A stretch of DNA of 26,794 nt from a bacterium (GTDB taxonomy: Bacteria; SZUA-79; Acidulodesulfobacterales; Acidulodesulfobacteraceae). Where the stretch lies: NCBI GenBank assembly GCA_021799935.1, contig JAJYZM010000001.1, positions 1 to 26,794 on the forward strand. Direction: 5' to 3'. Below the pieces are notes generated by a model. The model had not been told where the DNA came from, made no database searches, and saw nothing but the letters and a program-made list of their open reading frames with translations. The position numbers and the translations under genes are program-made. Shown here piece by piece: positions 6,864-15,371 of this stretch (within the stretch, counting starts at the first letter, position 1; every line of letters starts with the position of its first letter).

Positions 6864-8720
6864 TCAAGTTTGAATATCTATGCTTTTTTCGTCTAAATAC
6901 TGAATAATTTCCTCCAGCGAAGTAGTTCCCTCCAAAAACCTTTCTTTTGCCGATTCTTTTAACGGCTTCATTCCATGATCGACCGCAACCTTTTGTATTT
7001 CAAATTCGTTGGCGTTTTCATAAATTTTGTTCTTGACGTCGTCTCCGACGTTAAGGACTTCGTATATGGCAATTCTTCCTTTATAGCCTGTTTTATTGCA
7101 TACCGGACAGCCTTTCGCTTTATAAAAACGCTTTCCGGCAATTTCGGCGTTTGTAAATCCCAATTTAGCCAGTGCTTTAACGTCTGTATAATACGGTTCT
7201 TTGCATTCGGCGCATAATTTCCTTATAAGCCTCTGCGCGATAACCAGATTTAAACTCGAAGCTACAAGAAACGGTTCTACTTTCATATTTATAAGCCTGG
7301 ATATAGTGGACGACGCATTATTAGTATGGATGGTCGAAAGGACAAGATGCCCGGTAAGGGCCGCCTTTATTGCAATCTCGGCTGTTTCTAAATCTCTTAT
7401 TTCTCCGACCATTATAATATCTGGATCCTGTCTCAAAAACGACCTTAAAGCGGAAGCGAAAGTCAGCCCTATTTCTTCGTTGACAAGAACCTGATTTATA
7501 CCCTGAATATTATACTCGACCGGGTCTTCGGCGGTCGAAATGTTTACGTCCGGCCTGTTCACCTCCGAAAGCGCGCTGTATAAAGTAGTCGTCTTGCCCG
7601 AACCGGTAGGTCCGGTTACGAGAATCATTCCATAGGGTCTGTGTATGGCCGTTTTAAAATCTTTCAACTGTTCCTCGGAAAATCCTAATTTTCTCATATC
7701 GAGCTGAAGATTGGATTTATCCAGCACCCTGATAACTATTTTTTCGCCGAAAAGGGTCGGAAGGCACGACACCCTCATATCTACTTCTTTATTATCCATT
7801 TTTGCTTTAATGCGCCCGTCCTGCGGCAGTCTTCTTTCGGCTATATCCATCTGCGACATTATTTTTAATCTCGAAATTATGGGATTTTTCAACTGACCGG
7901 GTATTTTCATCTGCTCTATTAATTTTCCGTCCATACGGTATCTCACTCTGACGATTGATTCATAAGGCTCTATATGAATATCGCTTGCGTTTATTTTAAC
8001 CGCGTCCAGAAGAACCTTATTTACGAATTTTATAATAGGCTGCTCCGAAGACGACCTCTGCAGTTCGGATATATCTACTTCCTCATTGGTTTCCTCGATG
8101 GCGATTGAGTTGAGATAATCTTTGTTTTCGGTAAGAATGCTGGATGCGTTATAATATTTCGATAATGCCGCGGCGATTTCGTTTTCGGACGCAACGACTA
8201 TTTCGATATTCAAACCCGTTAAGAATTTTATGTCGTCCAGCGCCTCGACTCTTGTAGGGTCGGATACGGCAAGGTACATCGTGTTGCCCTGTCTTTTAAA
8301 AGGGACCACTTGAAGTTTGACCGCCAAATCCGGCGGTATCAGTTTTATTATGCTTTCAGGAATCTCTCCTTCAAGCAGATTAACGGTTGCTGCGCCGAAC
8401 TCTTTAGAAAGAAAAGAAACCAGATCCGAATCCTTAATAAAACCGAGTTCCGTAAGTTGTCTTCCTATGCTCCCGCCGACCCGCTTCTGTTCTTTAAGCG
8501 CCGATTCCAACTCTGCGGAGGTTATTATGCCGTTTTTTACTAGAATTTCTCCGAGTTTGACATCTTTAAGCCTTTCGCCCCTAGCTATTCCCTGTCTTGT
8601 TCTCTCTTGTATAAGCAAGGCGCTAGATATGTCGTCTTTTTTTGCAATGCCGCGCTTTAATAAAATATCGCCTAATTTTTCGTTATTAAAATTAACCGGC
8701 GACAGGTGGTCGTTATTCAT
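6864..8720 (-). CDS. pilB: Type IV pilus assembly ATPase PilB
   Basis: PilB is the extension motor of the pilus. The N-terminal region has MshEN/T2SSE-N-type motifs, which bind cyclic di-GMP in some relatives. Three LGxxLxxxG-type repeats are visible (near 16-40, 56-80 and 85-107). The ATPase core has Walker A GPTGSGKT (370-377), the Asp box TAEDPVEY, Walker B DPDIIMVGEIRD and the His box GHLVLSTIHTN. A tetracysteine zinc site (C503, C506, C538, C541) is typical of PilB/GspE. The length of 618 residues is somewhat above the usual 560-570, mostly from the N-terminus. A ribosome site AAGGGA precedes the ATG. It begins the pil gene run after aroE, with a large hairpin between them. Confidence 0.95.
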   Translation of the reverse strand: MNNDHLSPVNFNNEKLGDILLKRGIAKKDDISSALLIQERTRQGIARGERLKDVKLGEILVKNGIITSAELESALKEQKRVGGSIGRQLTELGFIKDSDLVSFLSKEFGAATVNLLEGEIPESIIKLIPPDLAVKLQVVPFKRQGNTMYLAVSDPTRVEALDDIKFLTGLNIEIVVASENEIAAALSKYYNASSILTENKDYLNSIAIEETNEEVDISELQRSSSEQPIIKFVNKVLLDAVKINASDIHIEPYESIVRVRYRMDGKLIEQMKIPGQLKNPIISRLKIMSQMDIAERRLPQDGRIKAKMDNKEVDMRVSCLPTLFGEKIVIRVLDKSNLQLDMRKLGFSEEQLKDFKTAIHRPYGMILVTGPTGSGKTTTLYSALSEVNRPDVNISTAEDPVEYNIQGINQVLVNEEIGLTFASALRSFLRQDPDIIMVGEIRDLETAEIAIKAALTGHLVLSTIHTNNASSTISRLINMKVEPFLVASSLNLVIAQRLIRKLCAECKEPYYTDVKALAKLGFTNAEIAGKRFYKAKGCPVCNKTGYKGRIAIYEVLNVGDDVKNKIYENANEFEIQKVAVDHGMKPLKESAKERFLEGTTSLEEIIQYLDEKSIDIQT

Positions 8721-8744
8721 GCGAATCCCTTATAATAGCTTTTT

Positions 8745-8785
8745 ATAAAATTAAATATGCAAAAATATTGCATATTTAATTTTAT
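8745..8785. terminator. Perfect 18-bp AT-rich palindrome between aroE and pilB
   Basis: The arms 8745-8762 and 8768-8785 are perfectly complementary over 18 bp around a 5-base loop (8763-8767). The stem is almost all A/T with one central GC step per arm. It lies just after the aroE stop and 24 bp before the pilB start. It may end or process the aroE message, protect the pilB 5' end, or bind a dimeric protein. No clean T-run follows outside the stem, so a classical terminator is not certain. Confidence 0.6.
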
Positions 8786-8802
8786 CATAAAATCAGAAAT
8801 TT

Positions 8803-9705
8803 TTAAAATATATCGCTTAAAATTTCTTTAATAAGATTAAAATCGGCTCTTTTACCCGTCCAGATATAAAAACTTTCGACTGCCTGAAATAACAGCATAG
8901 ACAGTCCGTTTACGCGTTTCAACGATTTTTTCTCGAGAACGTTTAAAAAGCCTGAAGATTTTGAAGAATAAGAAATATCGAACAAAAAAAAACCGCCCCT
9001 GAATTTTTTTAAACCAGCAAATAGATTATTAATCAGCCTGCCGCTTTCGGCCGACGGCGTTACGGTATTAACGATAATATCCCATTTTTTAGATAAAATA
9101 CTTTTTAAGGCCGCTACCGAATTAAAATCGGAAGATGCAATTTCGGCATTCGATTTTAAGGACATTTTCCATAAACAGGCTTCTTTTTTAAGTTTATCCG
9201 CATTGTCCGCACTGCGGTTAATTATTAAAATATCTTTAGCTCCATCTTTTATCAAGGCATAAAGTACCGCTCTGGAAGCGCCTCCAGCTCCAATAATAAT
9301 AACGCTCCTGCCATTTAAATTTTCTTTAAATTCATAATTTACGGCGCTGGCAAATCCTTTTATATCCGTATTATATCCGCGGTAATTGCCGTCTTCTTCT
9401 AAATTTACGGTGTTCACTGCTCCTATAGTTTCGGCTTCCGCGCTTAAAGAATCGATATATTTCAAAACTTCTGTTTTATAAGGCTTAGTAATATTCGCGC
9501 CTTTCATGCCGATAGCCTTAAAACCGTTAAATGCGGCGGCAAATTTTTCCGGGGGGACGTCGAACATGCCGTAACATAAGTTTGTTTCGAGGAGTTTATT
9601 GAGAAAGCCGTGTATCGTGGGGGAAAGAGAATATTTTATATTATAACCGAAAATACCGGTTAAATGAGGCGAAGCAAAAAGGCGGGCATCCTTTTGTTCT
9701 TTCAT
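8803..9705 (-). CDS. aroE: Shikimate 5-dehydrogenase AroE
   Basis: AroE reduces 3-dehydroshikimate to shikimate with NADPH in the pathway to aromatic amino acids. Substrate-site residues are visible: the YSLSP motif (S26, S28), NITKPYK with the catalytic lysine K77, and NTD with D114. The NADP-binding Rossmann motif GAGGAS is at 139-144. The C-terminus carries the family's NGLSMLLFQAVESFYIWTG signature. The length of 300 is slightly above the usual 270-290, with about 12 extra N-terminal residues before the GIFGYNI core. It is the first gene of the minus-strand block and has a candidate promoter at 9796-9824. Its place ahead of pilB suggests shared transcription, subject to the hairpin at 8745-8785. 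Confidence 0.95.
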   Translation of the reverse strand: MKEQKDARLFASPHLTGIFGYNIKYSLSPTIHGFLNKLLETNLCYGMFDVPPEKFAAAFNGFKAIGMKGANITKPYKTEVLKYIDSLSAEAETIGAVNTVNLEEDGNYRGYNTDIKGFASAVNYEFKENLNGRSVIIIGAGGASRAVLYALIKDGAKDILIINRSADNADKLKKEACLWKMSLKSNAEIASSDFNSVAALKSILSKKWDIIVNTVTPSAESGRLINNLFAGLKKFRGGFFLFDISYSSKSSGFLNVLEKKSLKRVNGLSMLLFQAVESFYIWTGKRADFNLIKEILSDIF

Positions 9706-9795
9706 ATTAAACGCCCATAAGCAATTATTTTATTTAGATAAGGCGACATCGTTCGCTTACCCGTTTTTCTTATTTAAAAAATTAATATTAATTTA

Positions 9796-9824
9796 ATAAT
9801 ACAAAATAGAAATATTTTTTTCAA
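9796..9824 (-). promoter_or_regulatory. Promoter for aroE (and possibly the pil operon)
   Basis: On the minus strand TTGAAA (9824-9819), a 17-bp spacer and TATTAT (9801-9796) each match the sigma-70 consensus at 5 of 6 positions. The start would be near 9789, giving a leader of about 84 nt before the aroE ATG. The xseB promoter points the other way, with 24 bp between the two -35 boxes. Confidence 0.55.
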
Positions 9825-9848
9825 TATATTTTTTATTTAACGTTGATA

Positions 9849-9877
9849 TTGATAATTTTCTCCGTTTATTTTATAAT
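9849..9877 (+). promoter_or_regulatory. Strong promoter for xseB-ispA-dxs-tlyA-TPR; transcript may be leaderless
   Basis: TTGATA (9849-9854), a 17-bp spacer and TATAAT (9872-9877). The -10 ends 6 bp before the xseB ATG (9884-9886), so the predicted start of transcription is the A of the ATG or its neighbour. A second TTGATA sits directly upstream at 9843-9848. Confidence 0.65.
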
Positions 9878-9883
9878 TATTTT

Positions 9884-10138
9884 ATGGACGCGAAAGAAAA
9901 AAATATAAACGATTTGACATTCGAGGAAGCCCTAAAAAAATTGGAAGAAAATGTTTTAAGCCTCGAAAAAGGAGACCTCGGTCTCGACGAATCTATAATA
10001 ATTTACGAAGAGGGGACAAAATATTCGGATTATCTCCTTAAAAAGCTGGACTCCGCAGAAAAAAGGGTCGAAGAATTAAGCGCAAAAGACGAGGAGGGCG
10101 TCAGGCCTTCTTTAAATACCGAGCCTCTAAATATATGA
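9884..10138 (+). CDS. xseB: Exodeoxyribonuclease VII small subunit
   Basis: XseB pairs with XseA to form exonuclease VII, which degrades single-stranded DNA. The 84-residue length is right, and the core LTFEEALKKLEENVLSLEKG followed by LDESIIIYEEG is the family signature. The ATG chosen lies 6 bp after a TATAAT box and has no ribosome site, so either the mRNA is leaderless or a TTG at codon 11 (before TFEEAL) is the real start. The stop overlaps the ispA start by 4 bp. No xseA gene is in the window. Confidence 0.93.
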   Translation: MDAKEKNINDLTFEEALKKLEENVLSLEKGDLGLDESIIIYEEGTKYSDYLLKKLDSAEKRVEELSAKDEEGVRPSLNTEPLNI

Positions 10139-11049
10139 ACGACTTAGCGCTTTATATAGAAACCGGCAAACAATTAATCGACGAATTCATAAAAGCCCAT
10201 TTTATCAAAAAACGTTACGATAAAAAATTCCGGCATAATAAATTTTCCCTTGCGGACGCTATGCTTTACACCCTGACCATGCCCGGCAAAAGAATAAGGC
10301 CTATAATTCTTTTGCTTTCTGCCGAAAGTTTGGGCTTTACGGATAAAAAAAAACTGCTGCCCTTCGCTTCTTCCCTTGAACTTATACATTCCTATTCTTT
10401 AATACACGACGACCTGCCTTCGATGGACAACGACGATTTGAGAAGGGGGAAGCCCACAAGCCATATAGTATTCGGAGAGGCTGCGGCGATACTTGCCGGA
10501 GACGCCCTCCTCGCCGAAGCTTTCGTTATGCTTTCGGACAAAGATTATATAGGGGGATTAGATCCGGTAAAAATTATAGAAGCGGTAAGGGAGCTTTCCT
10601 GCGCCGCCGGAGCCGGCGGACTCGTAGAAGGCCAGTTTCACGATGTTAATTCTTTCGGCGAGCCTTTAGATTTTGAAAAAATTGAATATATAAACTGGAA
10701 AAAAACGGCGAGCCTTATCGCTTCGGCTTGCGCGGTAGGGGCTATATTATCCGGCAAAGACGAAACGACCGTATCGGAATTCAGAAAATTCGGCGGTTAT
10801 ATCGGGCTGGCTTTCCAAGCCGTCGACGATGTTCTCGGAATTACCGGAAATAAAGAAATTTTAGGAAAAACGGCCGGCATAGACCGAATAAACAATAAGC
10901 TCACTATGGCTGAAAATATAGGGCTTGAAAGAACCCGCAAATTAATTGAAGAATACAATAAAAAAGCAATGGCGCACATAGAAAAAACAGGGGCGGAAAC
11001 CGGTATGTTTATAGAATTAATAAAATATCTTACGTGCAGGATAAATTAG
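10135..11049 (+). CDS. ispA: Polyprenyl diphosphate synthase (geranyl/farnesyl diphosphate synthase)
   Basis: IspA condenses IPP with allylic diphosphates to make GPP/FPP. The first aspartate-rich motif, HDDLPSMDNDDLRRG (92-104), is intact and is followed by the GKPTSH segment. The second motif reads DDVLG (231-235), where the family usually has DDxxD, so the last Asp is replaced by Gly. The downstream GKTAGID and KLTM segments align with the usual GKxxGxD...K-T pattern. The length of 304 is normal. It overlaps xseB by 4 bp and lies 17 bp before dxs, so isoprenoid precursor supply and chain elongation are co-transcribed. Product chain length cannot be told from sequence by eye. Confidence 0.93.
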   Translation: MNDLALYIETGKQLIDEFIKAHFIKKRYDKKFRHNKFSLADAMLYTLTMPGKRIRPIILLLSAESLGFTDKKKLLPFASSLELIHSYSLIHDDLPSMDNDDLRRGKPTSHIVFGEAAAILAGDALLAEAFVMLSDKDYIGGLDPVKIIEAVRELSCAAGAGGLVEGQFHDVNSFGEPLDFEKIEYINWKKTASLIASACAVGAILSGKDETTVSEFRKFGGYIGLAFQAVDDVLGITGNKEILGKTAGIDRINNKLTMAENIGLERTRKLIEEYNKKAMAHIEKTGAETGMFIELIKYLTCRIN

Positions 11050-11066
11050 AAAAATAAATAACGATA

Positions 11067-13010
11067 ATGTTCTTAGAAAAAATAAATAAACCGAACGACC
11101 TTAAAACGTTGCGGCTCGAAGAATTAGAAACGCTTGCGGCAGAACTGAGGGAGAAAATTATATCCGCCTGCTCTAAAAACGGCGGGCATATAGCTTCCAG
11201 CCTCGGGGTCGTGGAACTTACAATCGCAATTTTAAAATCGTTCGATATGGAAAATGCCGATAAAATAATATGGGACGTCGGACATCAGTCTTATCCGTAT
11301 AAAATACTTACGGGAAGAAAAGATAAATTCCATACCCTAAGAAAATTAGGCGGAATATCCGGTTTTCCGTCCATCGCCGAAAGCAGATACGATTTCTTCG
11401 GAACCGGACATGCCGGAACGTCTATCTCGGCCGCCCTCGGTATGAGCGCCGCAAAGGATTTAATCGGCAAAACCGGAGTTAACGGAGACGGCAGGATTAT
11501 AGCCGTTATAGGAGACGCATCCATATCAAGCGGTCCGGCGCTTGAAGGTTTAAATAACGCCGGTTCCCTAAAAAAAGACGTCATCGTTATATTAAACGAT
11601 AACGAAATGTCCATATCGAAAAACGTCGGGGCTATTTCCAATTATCTCAACAGAATAATGAGCGGTAATTTTTATCAGGGACTCAGAAAAGAAGCCGAAA
11701 AAATGCTTAACTCTATCCCTTTATTCGGCTCTCAAATGGCGAGGCTTGTTTCGAAATTCGAGGAATCTTTTAAAAACCTCATCGGACCCGGCATAATATT
11801 CGAAGAACTCGGTTTTACGTATATAGGCCCTATAGACGGACACAATATACCCTATCTTTTAGACTCGTTCGAAAATATAAAAAAAATAAAAAAACCCATT
11901 CTTCTGCACGTTATTACTAAAAAAGGAAAGGGATACGAACCGTCGGAAAAAAATCCTTCTATTTTTCACGGAATTTCCGCTTTCGACAAAAACACCGGAT
12001 TAATGCTTAAAAAATCGGGAAACGTTTCTTACGGCGAAACTGCTTCGAACTTTCTTATAAACATAGCGGAAAATAACGCTAAAATAATAGCCGTTACGGC
12101 GGCAATGCCCGACGGAACCGGCCTTTCCAAATTTTCAAAGGTATTTCCGGACAGATTCTTCGACGTCGGAATAGCCGAAGAACACGCGGCAACGTTTGCG
12201 GCCGGAGCGGCGGCTAACGGATTAAAACCTTTCGTCTTTATATATTCGACTTTTCTTCAGCGTTCTTTAGACCAGATAATTCACGACATATGCCTCCAGA
12301 ACCTTCCGGTCGTTTTTTGCATCGACAGGGCAGGTATCGCAGGAGAAGACGGCGCCACCCACCAGGGAATATTCGACATATCGTTTTTAAATTTTATTCC
12401 TAACCTGATTTTTATGTCTCCGCGCAACGAATATGAACTTATGCGGATGATTAAAAGCTCGGTTTCTTATAATAAGCCCGCCGCGATAAGATATCCTAAA
12501 GTAGAAATACCGCATTTCGATATTCCCGAAGAAAAAGCCGTTCCGATTATAAAAGAAGGGGAATTCGAGATTCTAATAGATGCGCTTCAAAACTTCGTAA
12601 TAAGCGTCGGCGCTCCGCATACCGAAATTTTAAAAAATATATTGGCTGAAATAAATAAAGATATTGCGGAAAAAGAACAAAAAATAGGCCTTATAGACGC
12701 AAAATTTATATCCCCTGTTTCCGAAGAATTAATCGCAAAAATAAAAACCGCAAAAAAAATTATGACGGTAGAAGAAAACGTGGAATTTTCGGGTTTCGGA
12801 GCAAAACTTCTCACCGTCTTAAGCAGGAATACTCGCCTGTCCGGCTTAGAATATAAAATTTTATCTCTCGGAAATAATTATATAGAACACGGCTCCCGCG
12901 GCGAACTTCTCGCAATCTCCGGATTTTCTAAGGAAAAATTATACGATTCGGCCAGCGGATTTTTTAATATAAACTGTGAAAAAAATAAGATTAGATATTC
13001 TTCTTTCTGA
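11067..13010 (+). CDS. dxs: 1-deoxy-D-xylulose-5-phosphate synthase
   Basis: DXS joins pyruvate and glyceraldehyde 3-phosphate with thiamine diphosphate, the first step of the MEP isoprenoid pathway. The N-terminal half has HIASSLGVVELT (from H41), WDVGHQSYPYKILTGR, the thiamine-binding GD (149-150) and LNDNEMSISKNVG. The pyrimidine-binding domain has VGIAEEHAATFAAG with the catalytic Glu, then the DRAGIAGEDGATHQG segment, and a transketolase C-terminal domain follows. The length of 647 is normal. Small departures are GHAGTS where GHSSTS is usual and GDASISSG where GDGA-x-x-GG is usual; both look tolerable. It overlaps tlyA by 35 bp. Confidence 0.96.
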   Translation: MFLEKINKPNDLKTLRLEELETLAAELREKIISACSKNGGHIASSLGVVELTIAILKSFDMENADKIIWDVGHQSYPYKILTGRKDKFHTLRKLGGISGFPSIAESRYDFFGTGHAGTSISAALGMSAAKDLIGKTGVNGDGRIIAVIGDASISSGPALEGLNNAGSLKKDVIVILNDNEMSISKNVGAISNYLNRIMSGNFYQGLRKEAEKMLNSIPLFGSQMARLVSKFEESFKNLIGPGIIFEELGFTYIGPIDGHNIPYLLDSFENIKKIKKPILLHVITKKGKGYEPSEKNPSIFHGISAFDKNTGLMLKKSGNVSYGETASNFLINIAENNAKIIAVTAAMPDGTGLSKFSKVFPDRFFDVGIAEEHAATFAAGAAANGLKPFVFIYSTFLQRSLDQIIHDICLQNLPVVFCIDRAGIAGEDGATHQGIFDISFLNFIPNLIFMSPRNEYELMRMIKSSVSYNKPAAIRYPKVEIPHFDIPEEKAVPIIKEGEFEILIDALQNFVISVGAPHTEILKNILAEINKDIAEKEQKIGLIDAKFISPVSEELIAKIKTAKKIMTVEENVEFSGFGAKLLTVLSRNTRLSGLEYKILSLGNNYIEHGSRGELLAISGFSKEKLYDSASGFFNINCEKNKIRYSSF

Positions 13011-13716
13011 CGCTTCTTCGGCATTCGATTTAACGAGAACAAAAGCGGCGTCGCTGATAATGGAAGGCATGGTTTCGGTAAACGGTTCCGTATGCACGAA
13101 ACCGGGAACTCCGGTAGGCAGGGAGAGTTTAATAACGATAAAAGAATTAAATCCCTACGTATCTCGGGGCGGTTTGAAATTAAAAGGAGCGTTAACCGAT
13201 TTTAATCTCGACGTCAAATCAAAAAGAGCCATAGATATAGGCGCTTCGACGGGGGGATTTACCGACTGCCTTTTAAAAGAAGGCGCGGATTTTGTTTACT
13301 GCATAGACGTAGGCTACGGCCAGCTTCATTACTCCTTAAGGAATAATCCTAAAATTAAAAATTTGGAAAATATAAATATAAAATATTTAACTTTTGAAGA
13401 CATAGGAGAAGAACTCGACCTTGCCGTTTGCGACGCATCTTTCATATCTCTTACCAAAATCCTTCCTTATATTTTAAAATTTATCAAGAAGCAGGGTTCA
13501 ATGCTTCTGCTTATAAAGCCCCAGTTCGAAACCGACAATAAAAGCATTTTAAAGAAAGGCGTAATAAAAGATTCCGGCTCATACGAATTAATTATAAATA
13601 ATATAATAGATTTTTCAAAAAACTTAAATCTTACCGTGGACGGAGTAAAAAAATCATGCATAAAAGGAAAAAAGGGGAATACGGAATTTTTCATTCTCCT
13701 CAAGAAAAACTCGTGA
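12976..13716 (+). CDS. tlyA: TlyA-family rRNA 2'-O-methyltransferase
   Basis: Relatives methylate ribose 2'-OH groups of 16S and/or 23S rRNA. An S4 RNA-binding domain (about 4-60, RLDILLSDASSAFDLTRTKA then IMEGMVSVNG) is followed by the signature YVSRGGLKLKGAL and an FtsJ-like methyltransferase fold with SAM motif AIDIGASTGGFTD (85-97). The length of 246 is normal. The start is GTG at 12976, inside dxs; it places the S4 domain at residue 4 as in relatives. The 35-bp overlap with dxs and the GTGA overlap with the next gene point to coupled translation. Some TlyA proteins are also called hemolysins; that name is historical and not supported here. Confidence 0.9.
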   Translation: MKKIRLDILLSDASSAFDLTRTKAASLIMEGMVSVNGSVCTKPGTPVGRESLITIKELNPYVSRGGLKLKGALTDFNLDVKSKRAIDIGASTGGFTDCLLKEGADFVYCIDVGYGQLHYSLRNNPKIKNLENINIKYLTFEDIGEELDLAVCDASFISLTKILPYILKFIKKQGSMLLLIKPQFETDNKSILKKGVIKDSGSYELIINNIIDFSKNLNLTVDGVKKSCIKGKKGNTEFFILLKKNS

Positions 13717-15371
13717 AAATTTTTAAGGCTTTATCGATTTTGACATTTTTTTTAATATTTTCTGCAGTTTTGTATGGAAAAGCATATCCTGCCGCCGCAC
13801 AAAATAACCGGTTAAAAACCGCTTCCGTCTTTAACGTCTCGGCCGGCTTCATTTATTATTACAACGGGAATTATCCGGATGCGGTTAGATATTTTAATAA
13901 AGAATCGTCTAATTTACTTAAAAATTCTTATTTTAATTACATCCTTGCGGTATTATATTTTAAAAACGGAGAATATCGAAAATCTTTAAAGCGCATAAAC
14001 CTTGCTCTAAGCCTTACGCCGCAAAATATAAAAAACCGGTTCGCAAAAAATGAAATTAAGTATTTAATACTGAAAGCTAAAATAAAGGCAAATCGGGGCG
14101 ATATGAAACAATCGGCCGCAATCCTTAAACATATTCTGCAAAAAAATCCTTATAATCTTAAAACGCTTTTGTTTCTTTCCAATTTGTATATCTACGAAAA
14201 AGATTTTAATACGGCGGTATTTTATCTCAACATAATAAAATTAAACATCCCCGACAATATTAACGCATATTATCTGCTGTCGAAAATATACGCGGTTCAA
14301 AACAAAAATAAAAAAGCCGAACGGGAACTGATAAGCCTTATAAATATCGACCCTTATTTTAAAAAGGCATACTTCAGGCTTGCCGCCCTTTATATCCTTA
14401 CGGGCAAAGAAAAAAAAGCGATAAACGTTTTTAATAAATATCTCAAAATCGACCCTTATTCTAAAACCGCGATTTATCAGTCGGCTATACTCGAATACGC
14501 TTTAAAGGACTACCGCGCGTCCAGAAAACGCTTTTTAAATTTTATCGGCATAGCAAAAAATTCTAAAGATAATTATAGATTAATAAACAATGCTTATTTC
14601 TTCACGGGAATATCGTATATAGTGCAAAAAAAATATAAAAGAGGGCTGTTTTATTTGAATAAGCTGAAACCGGGGAGGCATTATATAGACGCTAAACTTC
14701 AGGAAATAGAAATATACATAGGCGGCTATAAAAAAACCGGAAATATTAAATACCGGAAATCCGTCGAAAGTATTATATCGGGAATGCTTTCCGATAAGAA
14801 GCTGAATAAAAATTTAAAATTTTATTATTTTTCGGCTGTCGCTCTCGCGGAGATAAAAGATTACCGGATGTCGGAATATGCCGTAAAAAAAGGATTATTA
14901 AAATTTCCCGATAATACCGCCCTGTTATACGAATTAGGTTCGGCGTACCACGCGTTAAAAAAAGACGGCAAGGCTTATGCGGCTATGAAAAAGATTTTAA
15001 AAATAAACCCTTACGACGCCGATGCGCTTAACTATATAGGATATTATCTCGCCGTAAAAAATAAAAATTTAAAAAAGGCGGGGGAGCTGATAAAAAAAGC
15101 TTTGTCTTACGATAAAGGCTCTCCTTTTATCCTTGACAGCCTCGGGTTCGTGTATTACAGGGAAAAAAAATACGCAAAGGCGCTGAAATTATTTAAAACC
15201 GCGCTTAAAAAGCTCGGTAAATCGGCAACCGTATTAAAACATACGGGTATGGATTATTTTATGCTGAAAAACTATAAAAAAGCTCTGGAATATCTTGAAA
15301 AATCATATAAAATCAAGAAAACCGAAGAGGTTGAAAAATATATATTTCTAATCAAAAAGATGAAATTTTAA
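13713..15371 (+). CDS. Exported tetratricopeptide-repeat protein
   Basis: This is a 552-residue protein built of TPR units after a signal peptide (VKIFKALSILTFFLIFSAVL, then cleavage near PAAA). The repeats recur about every 34 residues. The clearest are ADALNYIGYYLAVKNKNLKKA with the following ILDSLGFVYYREKKYAKAL, a pair common in deltaproteobacterial TPR proteins. It is very rich in Lys and Tyr. The start chosen is GTG 13713, whose GTGA overlaps the tlyA stop; this puts the signal peptide at the very N-terminus. An upstream in-frame ATG at 13656 would add 19 charged residues before it and overlap tlyA by 61 bp. No lipobox cysteine is visible. The function is unknown; a periplasmic or outer-membrane scaffold is plausible. 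Confidence 0.85.
   Translation: MKIFKALSILTFFLIFSAVLYGKAYPAAAQNNRLKTASVFNVSAGFIYYYNGNYPDAVRYFNKESSNLLKNSYFNYILAVLYFKNGEYRKSLKRINLALSLTPQNIKNRFAKNEIKYLILKAKIKANRGDMKQSAAILKHILQKNPYNLKTLLFLSNLYIYEKDFNTAVFYLNIIKLNIPDNINAYYLLSKIYAVQNKNKKAERELISLINIDPYFKKAYFRLAALYILTGKEKKAINVFNKYLKIDPYSKTAIYQSAILEYALKDYRASRKRFLNFIGIAKNSKDNYRLINNAYFFTGISYIVQKKYKRGLFYLNKLKPGRHYIDAKLQEIEIYIGGYKKTGNIKYRKSVESIISGMLSDKKLNKNLKFYYFSAVALAEIKDYRMSEYAVKKGLLKFPDNTALLYELGSAYHALKKDGKAYAAMKKILKINPYDADALNYIGYYLAVKNKNLKKAGELIKKALSYDKGSPFILDSLGFVYYREKKYAKALKLFKTALKKLGKSATVLKHTGMDYFMLKNYKKALEYLEKSYKIKKTEEVEKYIFLIKKMKF

Noticed and set aside
13656..13712. Upstream ATG start of the TPR protein
   Set aside because: It would put 19 charged residues before the signal peptide and overlap tlyA by 61 bp. 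GTG 13713 gives a GTGA overlap and a normal signal peptide.
12976..13716. Hemolysin
   Set aside because: The TlyA name comes from early reports; the S4 plus FtsJ-like methyltransferase domains indicate rRNA methylation.
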